From: Russula earlei
Lineage: Eukaryota > Basidiomycota > Agaricomycetes > Russulales > Russulaceae
Direction: 5' to 3'
Length of the DNA stretch: 64,000 nucleotides
Assembly: GCA_025769875.1 (NCBI GenBank)
Contig: JAGFNK010000086.1
Coordinates: 62,001 to 126,000 of the forward strand
The notes under the pieces were generated by a model, which saw only the letters and a program-made list of their open reading frames with translations, did no database searches and was not told the DNA's origin. Shown in pieces: positions 45,883-58,300 of the stretch. A program made the translations under genes and the position numbers. Positions within the stretch are counted from its first letter, which is position 1. Every line of letters begins with the position of its first letter.

Positions 45883-48384
45883 ATGTTGCAGCTTCGCTCC
45901 TTTCTTGTCCTTCTCAGTGCCCTCTCCTATGGGGTTTCCGCTTCTATTGGCCCTGACGCCATCATCCCTATATTTAACAGAGAAATAGCTCCTGATGGGT
46001 ATCTTCGCCCGTGAGTTTTCGGTGGCTGCTCTTTAAAACAAGCATCTAACCCCTGTTCTAGCTCCACCCTCGCCTGGGGTACTTTTCCCGGTCCGGTAAT
46101 TCGCGCAAACAAGGTGTGTTCTATCAGAGTAGTTGAAATGCCCTCCTGAAAAGGGGACTTCACAGGGTGACGAGCTCAAGCTTGCCGTTGTCGATCTCCT
46201 CGATGAGACTTCTTTGGACCTGGCGACGTCGATCGTATGATTTCGTTTTCTGGGATACACGTCTGAATCACAATGCGTGTCCCCTCTAGCATTGGCACGG
46301 CCTCTTCCAAAAGACCACCAACTACGACGATGGTCCTGCCTTCGTCACTCAATGTCCGATTGTACCAAGGGAGTACTTTATATATGACTTTAAGGTCCCA
46401 GGCCAAGCGGTAGTTACCCTTCCTTACTTGGAAGGATGTCGACAAGCTGACCGTGTTCCTATCACAGGGCACGTTCTGGTACCACAGTCATTTCAAGAAC
46501 CAATACTGCGACGGGTTACGTGGAGCGTTGATAATCTCTGATCCAAATGATCCTCAGAAGCATTTGTATGACGTTGACGATGGTAAGATATTATCTGTGA
46601 GGAGCTGTTCGCTCGATTGAGATTTTCTTCTAGACACTACCGTTATCACTCTCGCAGACTGGTATCATTATCTTTCGCCTAATGCTCCCGTGGTCCCGTA
46701 AGTTTATTGGCTTCTTAGAGAAAGCGATAATCATGGCTTTCCCAGAACGTTCAACTCAAGTCTGATCAACGGCAAGGGTCGATATCCTGGTGGCCCTTCC
46801 AACGTTTCACTTGCTATTGTGAATGTTCAACGTGGAACACGGTCAGTACTGCTCCTAGTCTTTTGAGTTCATACTTTTACACATCTTGTCACAACAGTTA
46901 CCGATTCCGCCTTGTCTCCATCTCCTGCGACCCAAGCTTCACATTCTCCATTGACGGCCATCAAATGACTGTGATTGAGGTTGAGGGTACTAACGTTAAG
47001 CCACTGCTCATTGACTCGCTCGAGATCTTTGCTGGTTCGTGTGAATCAAACAGCTTCTAATAATGCACTCATCCACGTCGAAACAGGTCAACGTTACTCT
47101 GTTGTTGTAAAGCGATCTTTGTCCACCTTTTGCGTAATATTGTGTGCCTTACTTTGTTGGTAGGTAACTGCGAACCAGCCTGTTTCCAACTATTGTATGT
47201 ATGCTCCGTCGATGCAGTGCAGGCTGTATTAACGTGAATAGGGATTCGCTCTATCGGCAAGAGTGCGGCTGTAACCACGAATTTCAGTGACTTCAACAGC
47301 TTGGCCGTTCTCCACTATGCAGGTGCCCCCAATCAAAACCCGACAGTGGATCCCACGACGAACATTCCTGTGAGCCAATATCCGTTGGTTGAGACTAACC
47401 TTCATGTGAGTCCTCCATGATAACTCCTGCCTATAATGTTGACGTTCATAATGCGTAGCCCCTCGCCCCGACTACTGTCGTAAGAGCCATTCCAGCGATT
47501 CCTCAACTCAATCTCTGAGCTTTTGATGTAGCCCGGCAGCCCCGTTCCCGGTGGTGCCGACATTAATATCAACTTGAACGTTGTGGTTGTACGTACTGTT
47601 GACTGACTGTGACAATTTGTTTGTTCTTACATTTGAGCAGAACTTTACCACTGTCCAATTCGAAGTCAATGGCGTTGCCTTCGAACCTCCTAGTGTTCCT
47701 GTTCTACTTCAGATCCTGAGTGGTGCACAGAAAGCTTCGGATCTACTTCCTAAAGGCAGTATATATGGTCTCGATCTGGGTAAGAGTGTCGAGTTGACAA
47801 TTCCTGGTGGTGCTGTCGGCGGACCTGTGAGTATCTGAGCATCGACCAATAATGGATTCGATCTGACAACCAAAAGCACCCTGTTCACCTGCACGGGCAC
47901 AACTTCCATGTCGTCCGCAGCGCTGGCAACTCGACGTACAACTTCAATGACCCTGTCATCCGAGATGTTGTGAGTATTGGACTCGCGGGGGATGATGTCA
48001 CAATCCGCTTCATGACGGACAATCCTGGCCCGTGGTTCTTCCATTGTCACATCGACTGGCATTTGAACGCGTCAGTCGTTCATCTCTTGTCAATTCCTGA
48101 ATTCCTGCTCATACAAATATGAATACAGTGGCTTCGCTGTTGTCTTTGCTGAGGATGTCCCTGACGTGAAGGCGCAGGTCAACCCCCCCCGTACGTTTTT
48201 GCCAGCCTAGTGTGTTCAGTTGCTCATCAATGCCCGTTCAGAGGCCTGGGAAAACCTTTGCCCCCGTTATAATAACTTCATCGATAACAATACATCCTCA
48301 GGACCCGTAGACCTGACAGGACTCCAAAGCTTCCCGGGTTACTCCAACCTGAAAGCCCTCAACGCACCAGGGATCACAACTTAG
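45883..48384 (+). CDS. lcc: Laccase 1 (secreted multicopper oxidase)
   Basis: Copper enzyme oxidising phenols with reduction of oxygen to water; secreted, with roles in lignin or pigment chemistry. Seventeen exons: 45883-46010, 46062-46113, 46166-46234, 46290-46409, 46468-46582, 46634-46697, 46746-46841, 46898-47034, 47087-47106, 47164-47194, 47242-47405, 47459-47479, 47532-47588, 47641-47826, 47877-48070, 48129-48190 and 48242-48384; total 553 codons (552 aa). A signal peptide of about 20 residues starts [17 protein letters not shown]. All four copper motifs are present: [17 protein letters not shown] and HCHIDWHL. The residue ten after the motif-4 cysteine is Phe, the class linked to high redox potential. 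Several exons are tiny (20, 21 and 31 nt). No breaks. Confidence 0.96.
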
Positions 48385-50154
48385 CGGACTCTTTTACCTA
48401 GCTGACCGGACAACCCGAATCGCTCGCTCCATAGCTATGAACGATAATTTCCTGTAAAGGTTGCGTTTGGGGGGGTCGTTCGTACTTTAGTCCATCCGTT
48501 TCCGTGTGAGAGGTCATCTGTCACACCATCACCTTGTCACTCCTTTGAAAAATGTCCGTTCGTATACCCTTCAGAATTTGGACAATTCTCTTACTGTGTT
48601 ACATCCCGAAGACGCATATATGCCTTCTCGCTATCGTCTTCACTCATGAAACAACTGAAAGGGCCATCCCATTTGCAACGCCATTCATTTTGCCGCTGCG
48701 CCAGATCTCCGTTCAGAGTGGCAAACTTGTTGATGGACAGCCTCCAAATTCTTCCGCGTTCTTTCCCAAATGGGTGAAAGTGAGATCGACAGTGGATCAA
48801 CGATGTGACATCCCCTCGAAGGCGTGCCTCACTACGTTAAATCCCCATGGATGAAGGCGATGCAATAGCGTCTGATATTCGATGTGGTTCCTGATGATGG
48901 CCTCAACTTCATTGTTGATGAGAGCCTGAGGGATGTTTGGTGTGGCGCGTCTGGGTTTTGACGAGTTCCTCAGGGCATGCAAGGTCACTACGTCAGACTC
49001 GAACGATCGGCATCATAGCTCGTGCTTTCTCACCCGGGTCAGCTCACTCTAATGGCCGATGCCTTTCTTCCACATCAAAATTTCTTTTTCCAATCGACGA
49101 TATTATCGTGCGTCTCCCGATCACGACCCTTACGCAACCTCTACCAAAGACGTGGCAATATCGTTGCGGGGACCCATTCCGGTGTTCGAGGGAGGGTGTT
49201 ACTGTTTGACATACAACGACGTTTCATCACTGAGTCTCCTCGGGTCAGGTCCGAGTCCGGGACTTCTCGTCACGTGTCACTGATACACGTTCCTTTGAGC
49301 GCCAACGTATTGTTGCAGGGTTGCCCTGACAAACGGAATGTAGTGCGTATAGGTATGCCGATCTCGGCCGCTCAATTGCAAGCTTTCTTCGCCTCGCGTC
49401 GGAGGTTCAACTTCCCGAGCGATACTATTTGCACCTCTCGATTCTCAGGACGCATCAACTGCTTGGTAAATACTTTCCATTTGGCGCGAGGAATTGGATA
49501 TTTATTTCAATTGTCAGTTAAAATAATGGCACGTAATTGATTGGTTTTATTCCAATTAGAGTACGCCGTGTTTCATGACAAACGACGGGTTTGAAGCAGA
49601 GTCCGAAAAATGCCGCGCTATGTGGTATTACGTTGCAGTTTTGTACGGGCGCGTCGTTAAATCTGAACTTCTTAGAGTCAAGCTATTCAAGGTGTTAAGA
49701 TGGCCGTGATCAAGAAACTCGCATAGTTGAGGTCTGGAAGGACGTGATGGTATCAAACCGATTCAAACGAATTCGATTCTTACACATGCCCTTCATTTAT
49801 ATCCCCATTCGCTCCAAGGTAGGTGCTAAACTCGCCACCCTGACTTCTGGTTGCTGTGGAATCTCAGAGCTATTTCATAAAAAGTCGGTCCCCGTTATCT
49901 CGGCATCCTATCATCATGTTACCCGCCAGATCCGAACGTGGCTCAGGATTCACTTACCATTGTCGGAAAACTGGGAGGCCATTATAATGGGATTATATCC
50001 TAATATAATCTCATTATAATGGCCTCCCAATTTTCTGACAATAGATATGAATGCAGAAAATTCGTTTGTCGGAATCACGTCTTGCGGGATTGTGGTTCGA
50101 TCACCGGGAAGTAGCATGAAGGAACCCGTCACCACAAGGTCATCCGGTCTATTG
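48385..50154. other. Intergenic region between the laccases
   Basis: No gene recognised. Contains the hairpin at 49957-50044. Short frames on both strands lack domains. Confidence 0.55.
49957..50044. repeat. Long hairpin (foldback) upstream of laccase 2
   Basis: Two arms of about 41 bp, GTCGGAAAACTGGGAGGCCA and onward on the left and its near-exact complement on the right, separated by about 5 bp. Arms differ at only a few positions. It ends about 110 bp before the TATA box of laccase 2. It may be a tiny foldback transposon or a transcribed hairpin. Confidence 0.8.
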
Positions 50155-50160
50155 TATAAG
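50155..50160 (+). promoter_or_regulatory. TATA box of laccase gene 2
   Basis: TATAAG about 71 bp upstream of the ATG at 50231, matching the spacing in laccase 1. Confidence 0.6.
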
Positions 50161-50230
50161 TACCCTCGTCTATTGTGAAGGTTTCCCCCAGCTAGTTGCC
50201 ATTCCTCTCCTTGCCTCGATTCTTACAGTA

Positions 50231-52690
50231 ATGTTGGAGCTGCGCCCCATTCTTTTGCTTCTTGTCGCTCTTTCTGGGGGAGTCTTCTCTTCTATCGGCC
50301 CTCGAGCCTCCCTTCCCATAGTCAACAAAGAAATAGCTCCTGATGGATATCGTCGCATGTGAGTCACTGGCTGCTGTTTGAACGGTATCCAATCTAGTTC
50401 ACCCGATGTTTTAGTTCTACTCTCGCCGGGGGTACTTTTCCTGCTCCAATAATTCGTGTAGATAAGGTTGGGATCCGTGGAGCAGTCCCAATGTTCCATC
50501 TCTGATATGACAATCCAATCCCTCAGGGCGACCAGCTCGAGCTAAATGTAATCAATCAACTCACCAGCACTTCCCTAGACTTGGTCACGTCTATTGTAAG
50601 AGTTTTCTTTTCCGAGACGCACCTTTGAATTTCGATGCATTTACCCTGTAGCATTGGCATGGCCTCTTCCAAAAACACACCAACTATGCTGATGGTCCAG
50701 CCTTCGTCACTCAATGTCCCATTGTACCAAAGGACACATTCCAGTATCGATTCGCAGTACCTGGTCAAGCGGTATTATCCCTCTTGCATTGTGAAGTATC
50801 GACAAGCTCACTTCGTTGCCGTCACAGGGCACATTCTGGTACCACAGTCACTTCAGGAACCAATATTGTGATGGCCTGCGTGGAGCTTTGATCATTTCTG
50901 ATCCACAGGACCCTCACAGGCACTTGTATGACGTTGACGATGGTAAAATAGTCATCTGAGACGGCTTGTTCACTCGACTGAGCTTCTCTTTTAGACAGTA
51001 CCGTTATCACTCTCGCAGACTGGTATCATTATCTTTCGACTAATGCTCCCGCTGTCCCGTAAGTTTATTGGCTTCTCAGAGAAAGTGATAATCATGGCTT
51101 TCTCAGTGCCTTCACCTCAAGTCTGATCAACGGCAAGGGTCGATATCCTGGTGGCCCTTCCGACGTACCTCTTGCCATTGTGAATGTTGAAAAAGGAAAA
51201 CGGTCAGTACTGCTTCTAGCCCTTTGAACTAAGGCCACGCATATCCATATCCTGTCACTACAGTTACCGATTCCGCCTTGTCTCCATCTCCTGCGACCCA
51301 AGCTTCACATTCTCCATTGACGGCCATCAAATGACTGTGATTGAGGTTGAGGGTACTAACGTTAAGCCACTGCTCATTGACTCGCTCGAGATCTTTGTTG
51401 GTTCGTGTTGATCAAATAGCTTCTTGTAATGCACTAATACATGTCGAAAAAGGTCAACGTTACTCAGTCGTTGTAAGGCAACCTTTGTTCGCTGATTGTG
51501 TACCATTGTGCTTACTTTGTTGGTAGGTAACTGCGAATCAGCCTGTTTCCAACTATTGTATGTATGCTCCGTCGATGCAGTGCAGGCTGTATTAACGTGA
51601 ATAGGGATTCGCTCTATTGGGCGGAGTGGGGTTATAACTACAAATTTCAGTGACTTCAACAGTTTGGCCGTTCTCCACTATGCAGGTGCTCCCCATAAAA
51701 ACCCAACGGTGGATCCTACGGTGAACATTCCTGTGTCCCAGATGCCTCTCGTTGAGACAAACCTCCACGTGAGTCTCCAGTAGTTGGGTCTCCAGTGGTA
51801 ACGCGTTCTCATGACCTTGATTTCACCTAGCCACTCATTCCTTCTCCAGTGGTACGAAGCATTACATGGGTATATTACACATTACCTCTGACACTCAACG
51901 ATTCAGCCTGGAAAGCCCGTTCCCGGCGGTGCTGACATCAATATCAACTTGAACGTTGTGCTTGTAAGGACTGTTGCCTAATTCTCTGGGAGGCCATCCT
52001 CAGATATGATCAGGATTTCTCTATCCTTGCTTTTCGTGTCAATGGTGCTTCCTTCGTGCCTCCCAGTATTCCAGTTTTACTTCAGATCCTGAGTGGGACG
52101 CATAAGGCGTCAGATCTGCTTCCCAAAGGCAGCATTTATGGTCTCGAACTGAACAAGAGTGTTGAGCTGACTATTCCTGGTGGTGCCATTGGTGGACCAG
52201 TGAGTAATCCCAAAATGCAGTCTAAAACGTTCCATCATTTTGACCGTTTTCCACCCGACAGCACCCTGTTCATCTGCACGGGCACAACTTCCATGTCGTC
52301 CGCAGCGCTGGCGACTCGACGTACAACTTCGATGACCCTGTTATACGAGATGTCGTGAGTATTGGTAACACCGGGGATGACGTCACAATCCGCTTCATGA
52401 CGGACAATCCTGGCCCGTGGTTCTTCCATTGCCACATCGATTGGCATTTGAATGCGTCAGTCATTCATCTCTTCGTTTATTTCTGCTCATATTGATATGA
52501 GTGCCACCCTAGTGGTTTCGCTGTTGTCTTTGCTGAGGATGTCCCTGATGTGCCGTCGCAGGACATCACTACTCGTAAGTTATTATTATCGTTTGTCTAT
52601 ATGGCTAACGGAGACATGTCCATTCTAGCGGCTTGGGAGAAACTTTGTCCCCGTTATGAAAAGTTCAACAAAGCACAAATAGGTGGATAA
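50231..52690 (+). CDS. lcc: Laccase 2 (secreted multicopper oxidase)
   Basis: Tandem paralogue of laccase 1 with the same 17-exon structure: 50231-50358, 50415-50466, 50527-50595, 50652-50771, 50828-50942, 50995-51058, 51107-51202, 51264-51400, 51453-51472, 51527-51557, 51605-51768, 51831-51851, 51907-51963, 52014-52199, 52262-52455, 52513-52574 and 52629-52690. Every exon but the last has exactly the length of its counterpart; total 526 codons (525 aa). Signal peptide begins [17 protein letters not shown]. All four copper-binding motifs are intact, and the axial position again is Phe. The C-terminus is shorter than in laccase 1 (ends KAQIGG). Exons 1-3 have diverged strongly, while exon 8 is almost identical between the genes, hinting at gene conversion. 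Regulation is likely separate because the promoters differ. Confidence 0.96.
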
Positions 52691-53314
52691 AAGCCGCTCG
52701 TTTTGGGCACACGGACACTTTCCATCAAGTTTGCAAACGAATTGCCCATCGTTTATCCTGTTCCTTTGATACTCAATCTGCTCGTATACCTGACGCTCCT
52801 TGTATTTTCAAAAATTCAAATGGCATCGGACCTGAGTGGTGCTCCTATTGCGCGTCGACCTCCATTCTGTTAATAGTTTTTTTCTTTGGTTCGAGTCTAT
52901 CCTTAAGTGAGTTCTTGATAGTTTCAGCACAATCCTCTCAGAGTGGCACCTCTCGCTTTATTCATGCGGCCCGTCGTCAGGGGCCACCGACTTCGAAACA
53001 CTTTGATCTATGTTTAGACTATGCATCGATTCCTGAGTGTCGATAGCAGAGCTGTATCGCTTCTCACGTATATTCATCTTTTTGGGGCGCATCGCACACA
53101 TGCCTGGCATGCCAATCCTCCATGTGACATGTCAATTCTTTTTTCCCAATTTTGCAGTGCAGATCACCCTCGTGCAATCCTCAGAATTCAGAAGCTTCTT
53201 TGACTGATAGATACAGGTATGACTGCGCAGTAGCTGTATCTGTTGATGATGGCAAGCATTGCCACTTCTGTGTTGAACACTTCTTAATGGACAGTGCTTG
53301 GGAATGCACCATTA
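52691..53314. other. Intergenic, edge of transposon island 2
   Basis: No gene is seen. CpG content drops sharply at about 53,120, marking the start of the second decayed island. Confidence 0.5.
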
Positions 53315-54539
53315 AGCCCCTTTTACCAGCTGAGAATTCTTGAATCTTGAACTTGAACTTGGATTTTGGGATTTTCCAGGAGTGATGGGAATGACAGGTG
53401 TGATGTGAGTGGCATAATAAACTAATATGAGTCTATTTCAAATATGAATTATCTTTCAGTGTGATTTGCATTCATGTGTTGGGTTTACATGTGATATGGA
53501 AAATATTTTTTCTAATTCCTTCCTTCCACTCCTTCCAAGTGTGGTACTGTAGGCTACCCATTAGTTGGACAGTCACAAATAGTAATGTGAATTGTAATGA
53601 AATCTTTGAACCACCAATTGAACCTTACATTGCTGAGATCAAATGTCAAAAATGTGTAATTTGGGGGGGGGGGGGGGGATGCAAACAAAAAACATTGTAT
53701 CTACTGATTAATCTCCATGCAATGTCTGCCTTGAATGATAAGGAATCTAAGAGTGTTTAATAGAGTCAGCAAAAAAAACAAGCAGCTCCTCACCTCATGC
53801 GCGATCACAGCTGCTCATCTGCATTTGAAAAGGCCCCCTGCCACTCTATGATTGCTACTTGAATGCAGTCCTCATATGCATTGTCCCATCTGCTTTTGCT
53901 TCAAATCAGGAGGCATGAATTGATGTGTGTTCAAGCACCCTGCAGTGTAGTGGCATTGTGGAAGGGATAAGGAACATATGTGATCAGCCAACAATGCTGA
54001 TTTGAAGTGCCAACTCAAATGACTCAAACTCTAACATTGTGCATGACATCCTCTCCAAACATCCCAGAAAGGGGAAATCATCAAACAGGGGTCTTTTGAC
54101 ACCCAAAAAAAACTGTGGACTCCCATTAATCAGCACTTCGACCCCCAGGTTAAAAGAAATCTCAATCTTTATTGTACATATGCCCACATGTTCTGTCTGA
54201 CTAATGGGTAGCCTACAGTATTGCAAGCATGTCATTAAGGCGGCACATGTGTCACCAATGTGTGGGTGCACCTCTTTGTGCAAATTTTGTATGTGCAGCT
54301 CTGGTGAAAATGGGGCTGCAAGCACCCAGATGTTGAGCTCAACTCCAAGTTTGATGCTGACACATCATGTGTAACCCCATATATGTGAATATGCAAATCA
54401 CAACAGAAAAAAATGCATATTAATTTATTACATACATCATATAACTTACATCACTCCTATCACTCCTGTCACTCCTGGAAAATCCTGAAATCCAAGTTCA
54501 AGTTCAAGATTCAAGAATTCTTGGTTGGTAAAAGGGGCC
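53315..54539. mobile_element. Non-autonomous PIF/Harbinger-type element, TTA TSD
   Basis: 1225 bp flanked by TTA (53312-53314 and 54540-54542). Terminal inverted repeats start (A/G)GCCCCTTTTACC and continue through GAATTCTTGAATCTTGAAC and the TCCAGGAGTGA region, about 100 bp with mismatches. A second inverted pair lies inside (about 53550-53575 and 54200-54230, GTAGGCTACCCATTAG). No transposase is present. TTA/TAA target sites and the related, Myb-bearing element at 63172 support the superfamily call. Confidence 0.78.
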
Positions 54540-54542
54540 TTA

Positions 54543-55025
54543 GTGTCTTAGGATTAAGTACAACAATGACTAATCCACAGACAGAGTTGATCTTCTGGTT
54601 TCATAGAAGAGGAGGACAATGAGAGAGAAGCAGAGGAGGAAGAGGAACACAAAGGTCCCTTGTGATGAGCTCAAGTCAAGCAGAGTGTAAGCCAGCACAA
54701 TGCAAGTTGTGATTGAGAGAGGATACAGGGTAGAGGGTGTGACAGGAAATGGGACAAAGCTAAGCTTGGGGCTTTCCACAGCTTTTACAGGGCACTTAAA
54801 TACTGTATCTAGTGAGGCTGTACAGTACCATATGTGGAACAATAGACAATACTAAACCAGTAGCAAAAGGAGCTTGAACAATAGATGAAACATAACAAGT
54901 GAAACAATAAGGGGCTATCAGCATCAAGGGATGAAACGGTAACTGAGGGGATGAGGGTGACAGTAAAGAACAATAATGAGAGAAAAGGGGTTAGAGATGA
55001 ACTGACAGGAGGGTAGATCATAACA
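54543..55025. repeat. Truncated LTR (family E)
   Basis: Matches the solo LTR 30870-31462 over its right part (from about CTTAGGATTAAG through CAGACAGAGTTGATCTTCTG) to the shared end GATCATAACA. The left part is missing, replaced by the Harbinger-type element. It abuts the hAT relic. Confidence 0.75.
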
Positions 55026-56272
55026 AGTTCATCCCAAGAAAACCCCTCAGCATCCTTTAAATTCCCTCCAGCCACATCTGCTAAGTCTTCATTGTGTTCC
55101 TCCAATTCTGATGTTGACAACAGTGCAGGTGTCAAGACTCACTGTTGAACTATCCAGTTCAAGAGCAAGGGGTAAGCTTGAAGACAAGTCAATAGATGTC
55201 CAATACTGCGTGGGTGAGAAGTAGAGTCCAAAGCAGTACCAAATACCAAAGTGGTATGGTTACTGGTAGAGTTGAGCAAGTATGCAGGGAAGAAGCCAGA
55301 ATGGTCACAAGGGGATGGTCCTTAAAGGAGTATCCCAGGGATGGAGAGTGCCATAAACAAATGGACAGTCTGAAGACTGTCCACTACTTTATTGAGCACT
55401 TATATACTACAAGAGAACTGCTAAATAGGGAACAAGTCATAACCTTGTTATCAAGCACAATAGATGGATGAGTAAGAAGTCGGGGTATGCTTACTGAGCA
55501 TGCTCAGTCATGCTCAGTAAGCTGCTGAGTAAGAAGGCTTCTCTTGATGAGTAAGGACCTTTACTGTCCATGTGTTCACTGCTTTAGTACATGTGCAAAG
55601 CACCTGATTCATTTGCTGTTAGTTAGTTTAGGGCCGGTCATTTGAGGACTAGTAGTTTGGTTCAGGAAGTAGAGTTGTCTATAAGGCCCTTTCTATAGTT
55701 ATATTAGGGTCCTTAGAGTTGACCCTAATACTTCTATTAGGGTCTGTAGTATCGCTTTATAGTTTGTTCTATAGTTATTAGAGTTAGTCTAATAACACAT
55801 TGTAGGGTCTTTAGTATTGTGTTGGTGCTTATTGTAGAGCACTTATAGTCATCCTAAAGGGTCCTTAGGGAGGCTATAATACTGTCCTTTATTTCCAAAA
55901 GGGTTGCCATTAAGTGGGGCTTGCTGTATGTTGATTGTGCCGAGAATTGCTCACATGACAATGTGCGTGTGATATTGTTGACACCTCTACTCACCCTTTT
56001 TGTCTGTGTGAACAGGGTGACACCACAGAGGCTGGGTTTCCTCTCATAAGGAAGGGTCCTTCAAGGGCCCTCTCCAGGATATGGTTCATGACAGCAGGTT
56101 CTTGAAAGAGCAAGTCATGCTGGATTACACATTTCATGCACTGGAGGGCCTCCACAATGTTACCCTTGAGACAACTGCAGTGTTTTGATATTGTGATCCC
56201 CCCCTGCAAGAATGCACACTTGCTTGAGACTGATGATGACATAATTTCAAGATAGTCCCATGTGAGCAAACC
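55026..56272 (-). pseudogene. hAT transposase C-terminus, split by solo LTR
   Basis: Reading minus from 56272: DYLEIMSSSVSSKCAFLQGG, then KGNIVEALQCMKCVIQHDL and LFQEPA, which is the hAT dimerisation region (the usual S-SERAFSQGG motif changed to SKCAFLQGG). The frame is cut by the solo LTR 55130-56093 and continues at 55129-55026 with LLSTSELEEHNEDLADVAGG up to WDEL, where the truncated family-E LTR begins. The upstream part is lost. Confidence 0.75.
55130..56093. repeat. Solo LTR (family D), copy 2, TSD GCAGG
   Basis: 964 bp, TGTCAAGACTCACTG to GGTTCATGACA, flanked by GCAGG (55125-55129 and 56094-56098). Inserted in the hAT transposase relic. Confidence 0.9.
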
Positions 56273-56603
56273 TGTTGGGACTCACTGTTGAACAATCCTG
56301 TTCAAGAGCAAGGTAAGAGCTCAGAGATGAGTTGACTGAGTTCAAGGACAAAGTTGGCTAAGAGCACAGTCCAAACAAGTAACAAGTACCAGAGTGGAAC
56401 TGGTACAGGTTGTGAGAGGTGATCATGGAAGGAGAGAGCCAGAGTGTGCTAGATAGGGTGGTCCTAAAGGAGTACCCCTGGTAGTAGAGTGCCACAAATC
56501 AAATGGACAGTCTGAAGACAGTCTGCTACTTTATTGAGCACTTATATACTACAAGGGAACTGATAAATAGGGAACAAGTCATAACCTTGTTATCAAGCAC
56601 AAC
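56273..56603. repeat. Truncated LTR (family D), copy 3
   Basis: Starts TGTTGGGACTCACTG and follows the family to GTTATCAAGCACAA, then stops; the right half is missing and is followed by a foldback unit. Confidence 0.8.
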
Positions 56604-56717
56604 AAGTTGTAATTTCATGCCTATGGCATGGCTTGTGAGCTTGCTTGCAAGCCATCCTCTGGCACTTCATAGCAGCTTGCAAGCCATGCCTTAGGCATGA
56701 AATTAAAACTTGTCAGG
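56604..56717. repeat. Foldback mini-element
   Basis: Arms with AATTTCATGCCTATGGCATG on the left and its near complement on the right enclose GCTTGCAAGCC-type palindromic sequence; about 114 bp. Fits a small foldback unit adjoining the truncation point of the LTR. Confidence 0.55.
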
Positions 56718-56935
56718 GGCTGTGCCTTCAAACCCCTGCCATCACTTGGGTGTAATCACTCAGGTATAATCCTTTTTGTTTAAAGCCTCTTTGCATAATC
56801 CCTTTTTTGCTATGTATAATCTTTTTTGCTTCATAAACAGAGAGGACATCTACAGTATTCTTTGTTGCAGCTTCAAAAATATATCTCTATGTGGTAAAGT
56901 AGAACAAACAATACATACACTGAACACACATCTTG

Positions 56936-58132
56936 TTATAGTAACACTTCACTATATACTATATTCTTAGTGGAAGCCTCCCTCTTCTCTTCCTCCCAAA
57001 TCACCTTGATGTTGGAGACAGAGATTACCCTTGACACCCCAACATAAAATTGCCCATGTGTGAAGACTGGCTTTCTTAAATCCAACCCAACATGTTGGGA
57101 CTCACTGTTGAACAATCCAGTTCAAGAGCGAGGGATGAGCTCAAAGATGAGTTGATAGATGTCCAAGATGGCATGGGCAAGAAGTAGAGTCCAAAAGCAG
57201 TACCAAATACCAAAGAGGTATGGTTACTGGTAGAGTTGAGCAGGTACTGTATGCAGGGAAGAGGCCAGAATGGTCACAAGGGGATGGTCCTTAAAGGAGT
57301 ATCCCAGGGATAGAGAGTGCCATAAACTGTCTGAAGACTGTCTATTACTTTATTGGGCGCTTATATACTACAAGAAGATTGCTAAATAGGGAACAAGTCT
57401 TAACCTTGCTATCAAGCACAATAGATGGATGAGTAAGAAGTTGGAGGGTGCTTACTGAGCATGCTCAGTCAGCTGCTGAGTAAGAAGGCTCATCCTGATG
57501 AGTAAGAGTCTTTACTGTCCACATGTTTACTTCTTTAGTACACATGCAAAGCACCTGATTCATTTCCTGTTAGTTAGTTTAGGGCTGGTCATTTGAGGAC
57601 TTGTAGTTTGGCACAAGGAATAGAGTTGCTTATAAGGCCCCTTATATAGTTCTATTAGGGTCCTTAGAGTCAACCCTAATACTTATATTAAGGTCCTTAG
57701 TATTGTTTCATAGTTTGTTCTAATGTTATTAGAGTTAGTCTAATAACATGTTGTAGGGCTGTTAGTGTCTTGTTAGTGCCTCTTGTAGAGCACTTAGAGT
57801 CGTCCTAAGGGGTCTTTAGAGAGGCTATAATGCTGTCCTTTATTGCTAAAAGAGTTGCCATTAAGTGGGGCTTGCTGTATGTCAATTGTGCCAAGAATTG
57901 CTTGCGCAACAATGTGTGCGCAATATTGTGGACACCTCTACTCACCCCTTTTGTCCATGTGAACAGGGTGATGCCATAGAGGCTGGGTTTCCTCTCATAA
58001 GGAAGGGTCCTTCAAGGGCCCTCTCTGGGAAATGGTTCATGACACAACATGCTTCAGTGTTTGCCCTTGTGACTTGTTGATGGTCATGGCAAAGCATGCC
58101 CTCACAGGGAATTGCCTCCTTGTGAACTTGAA
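56936..58132 (-). pseudogene. Helitron helicase C-terminus, split by solo LTR
   Basis: Minus strand: QFPVRACFAMTINKSQGQTL (near 58110-58050), then, after the LTR 57093-58044, VGLDLRKPVFTHGQFYVGVS and KVIWEEEKREAS, ending at the stop 56936-56938. These are the last helicase motifs of the Pif1-like RepHel protein of Helitrons. Removing the LTR and one CAACA copy gives a continuous frame. Everything upstream is missing. Confidence 0.85.
57093..58044. repeat. Solo LTR (family D), copy 4, TSD CAACA
   Basis: 952 bp, TGTTGGGACTCACTG to GGTTCATGACA, flanked by CAACA (57088-57092 and 58045-58049). Inserted in the Helitron helicase relic. Confidence 0.9.
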
Positions 58133-58138
58133 GTAGGG

Positions 58139-58300
58139 ATGCCCCTGGCCTGGCCTCAGGCCATGAGCCAGGCCAAGCCAGGCTGAAATAGGCTGGGCTG
58201 AGCTGGGCCAAAGTGATGGCTTTGTGATGGCTTTGGCCTGGCCTGTGATTTGAAAAGCCAAAGCCAGGCCATCAAGCCCTGGCTTTGAGCATTTGGGGTA
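58139..58300. repeat. GGCCTGGC / GCCAGGC palindromic cluster
   Basis: Dense direct and inverted copies of GCCTGGC and its complement over about 160 bp, next to the upstream end of the Helitron relic. It can form several alternative hairpins. Origin unknown. Confidence 0.55.
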
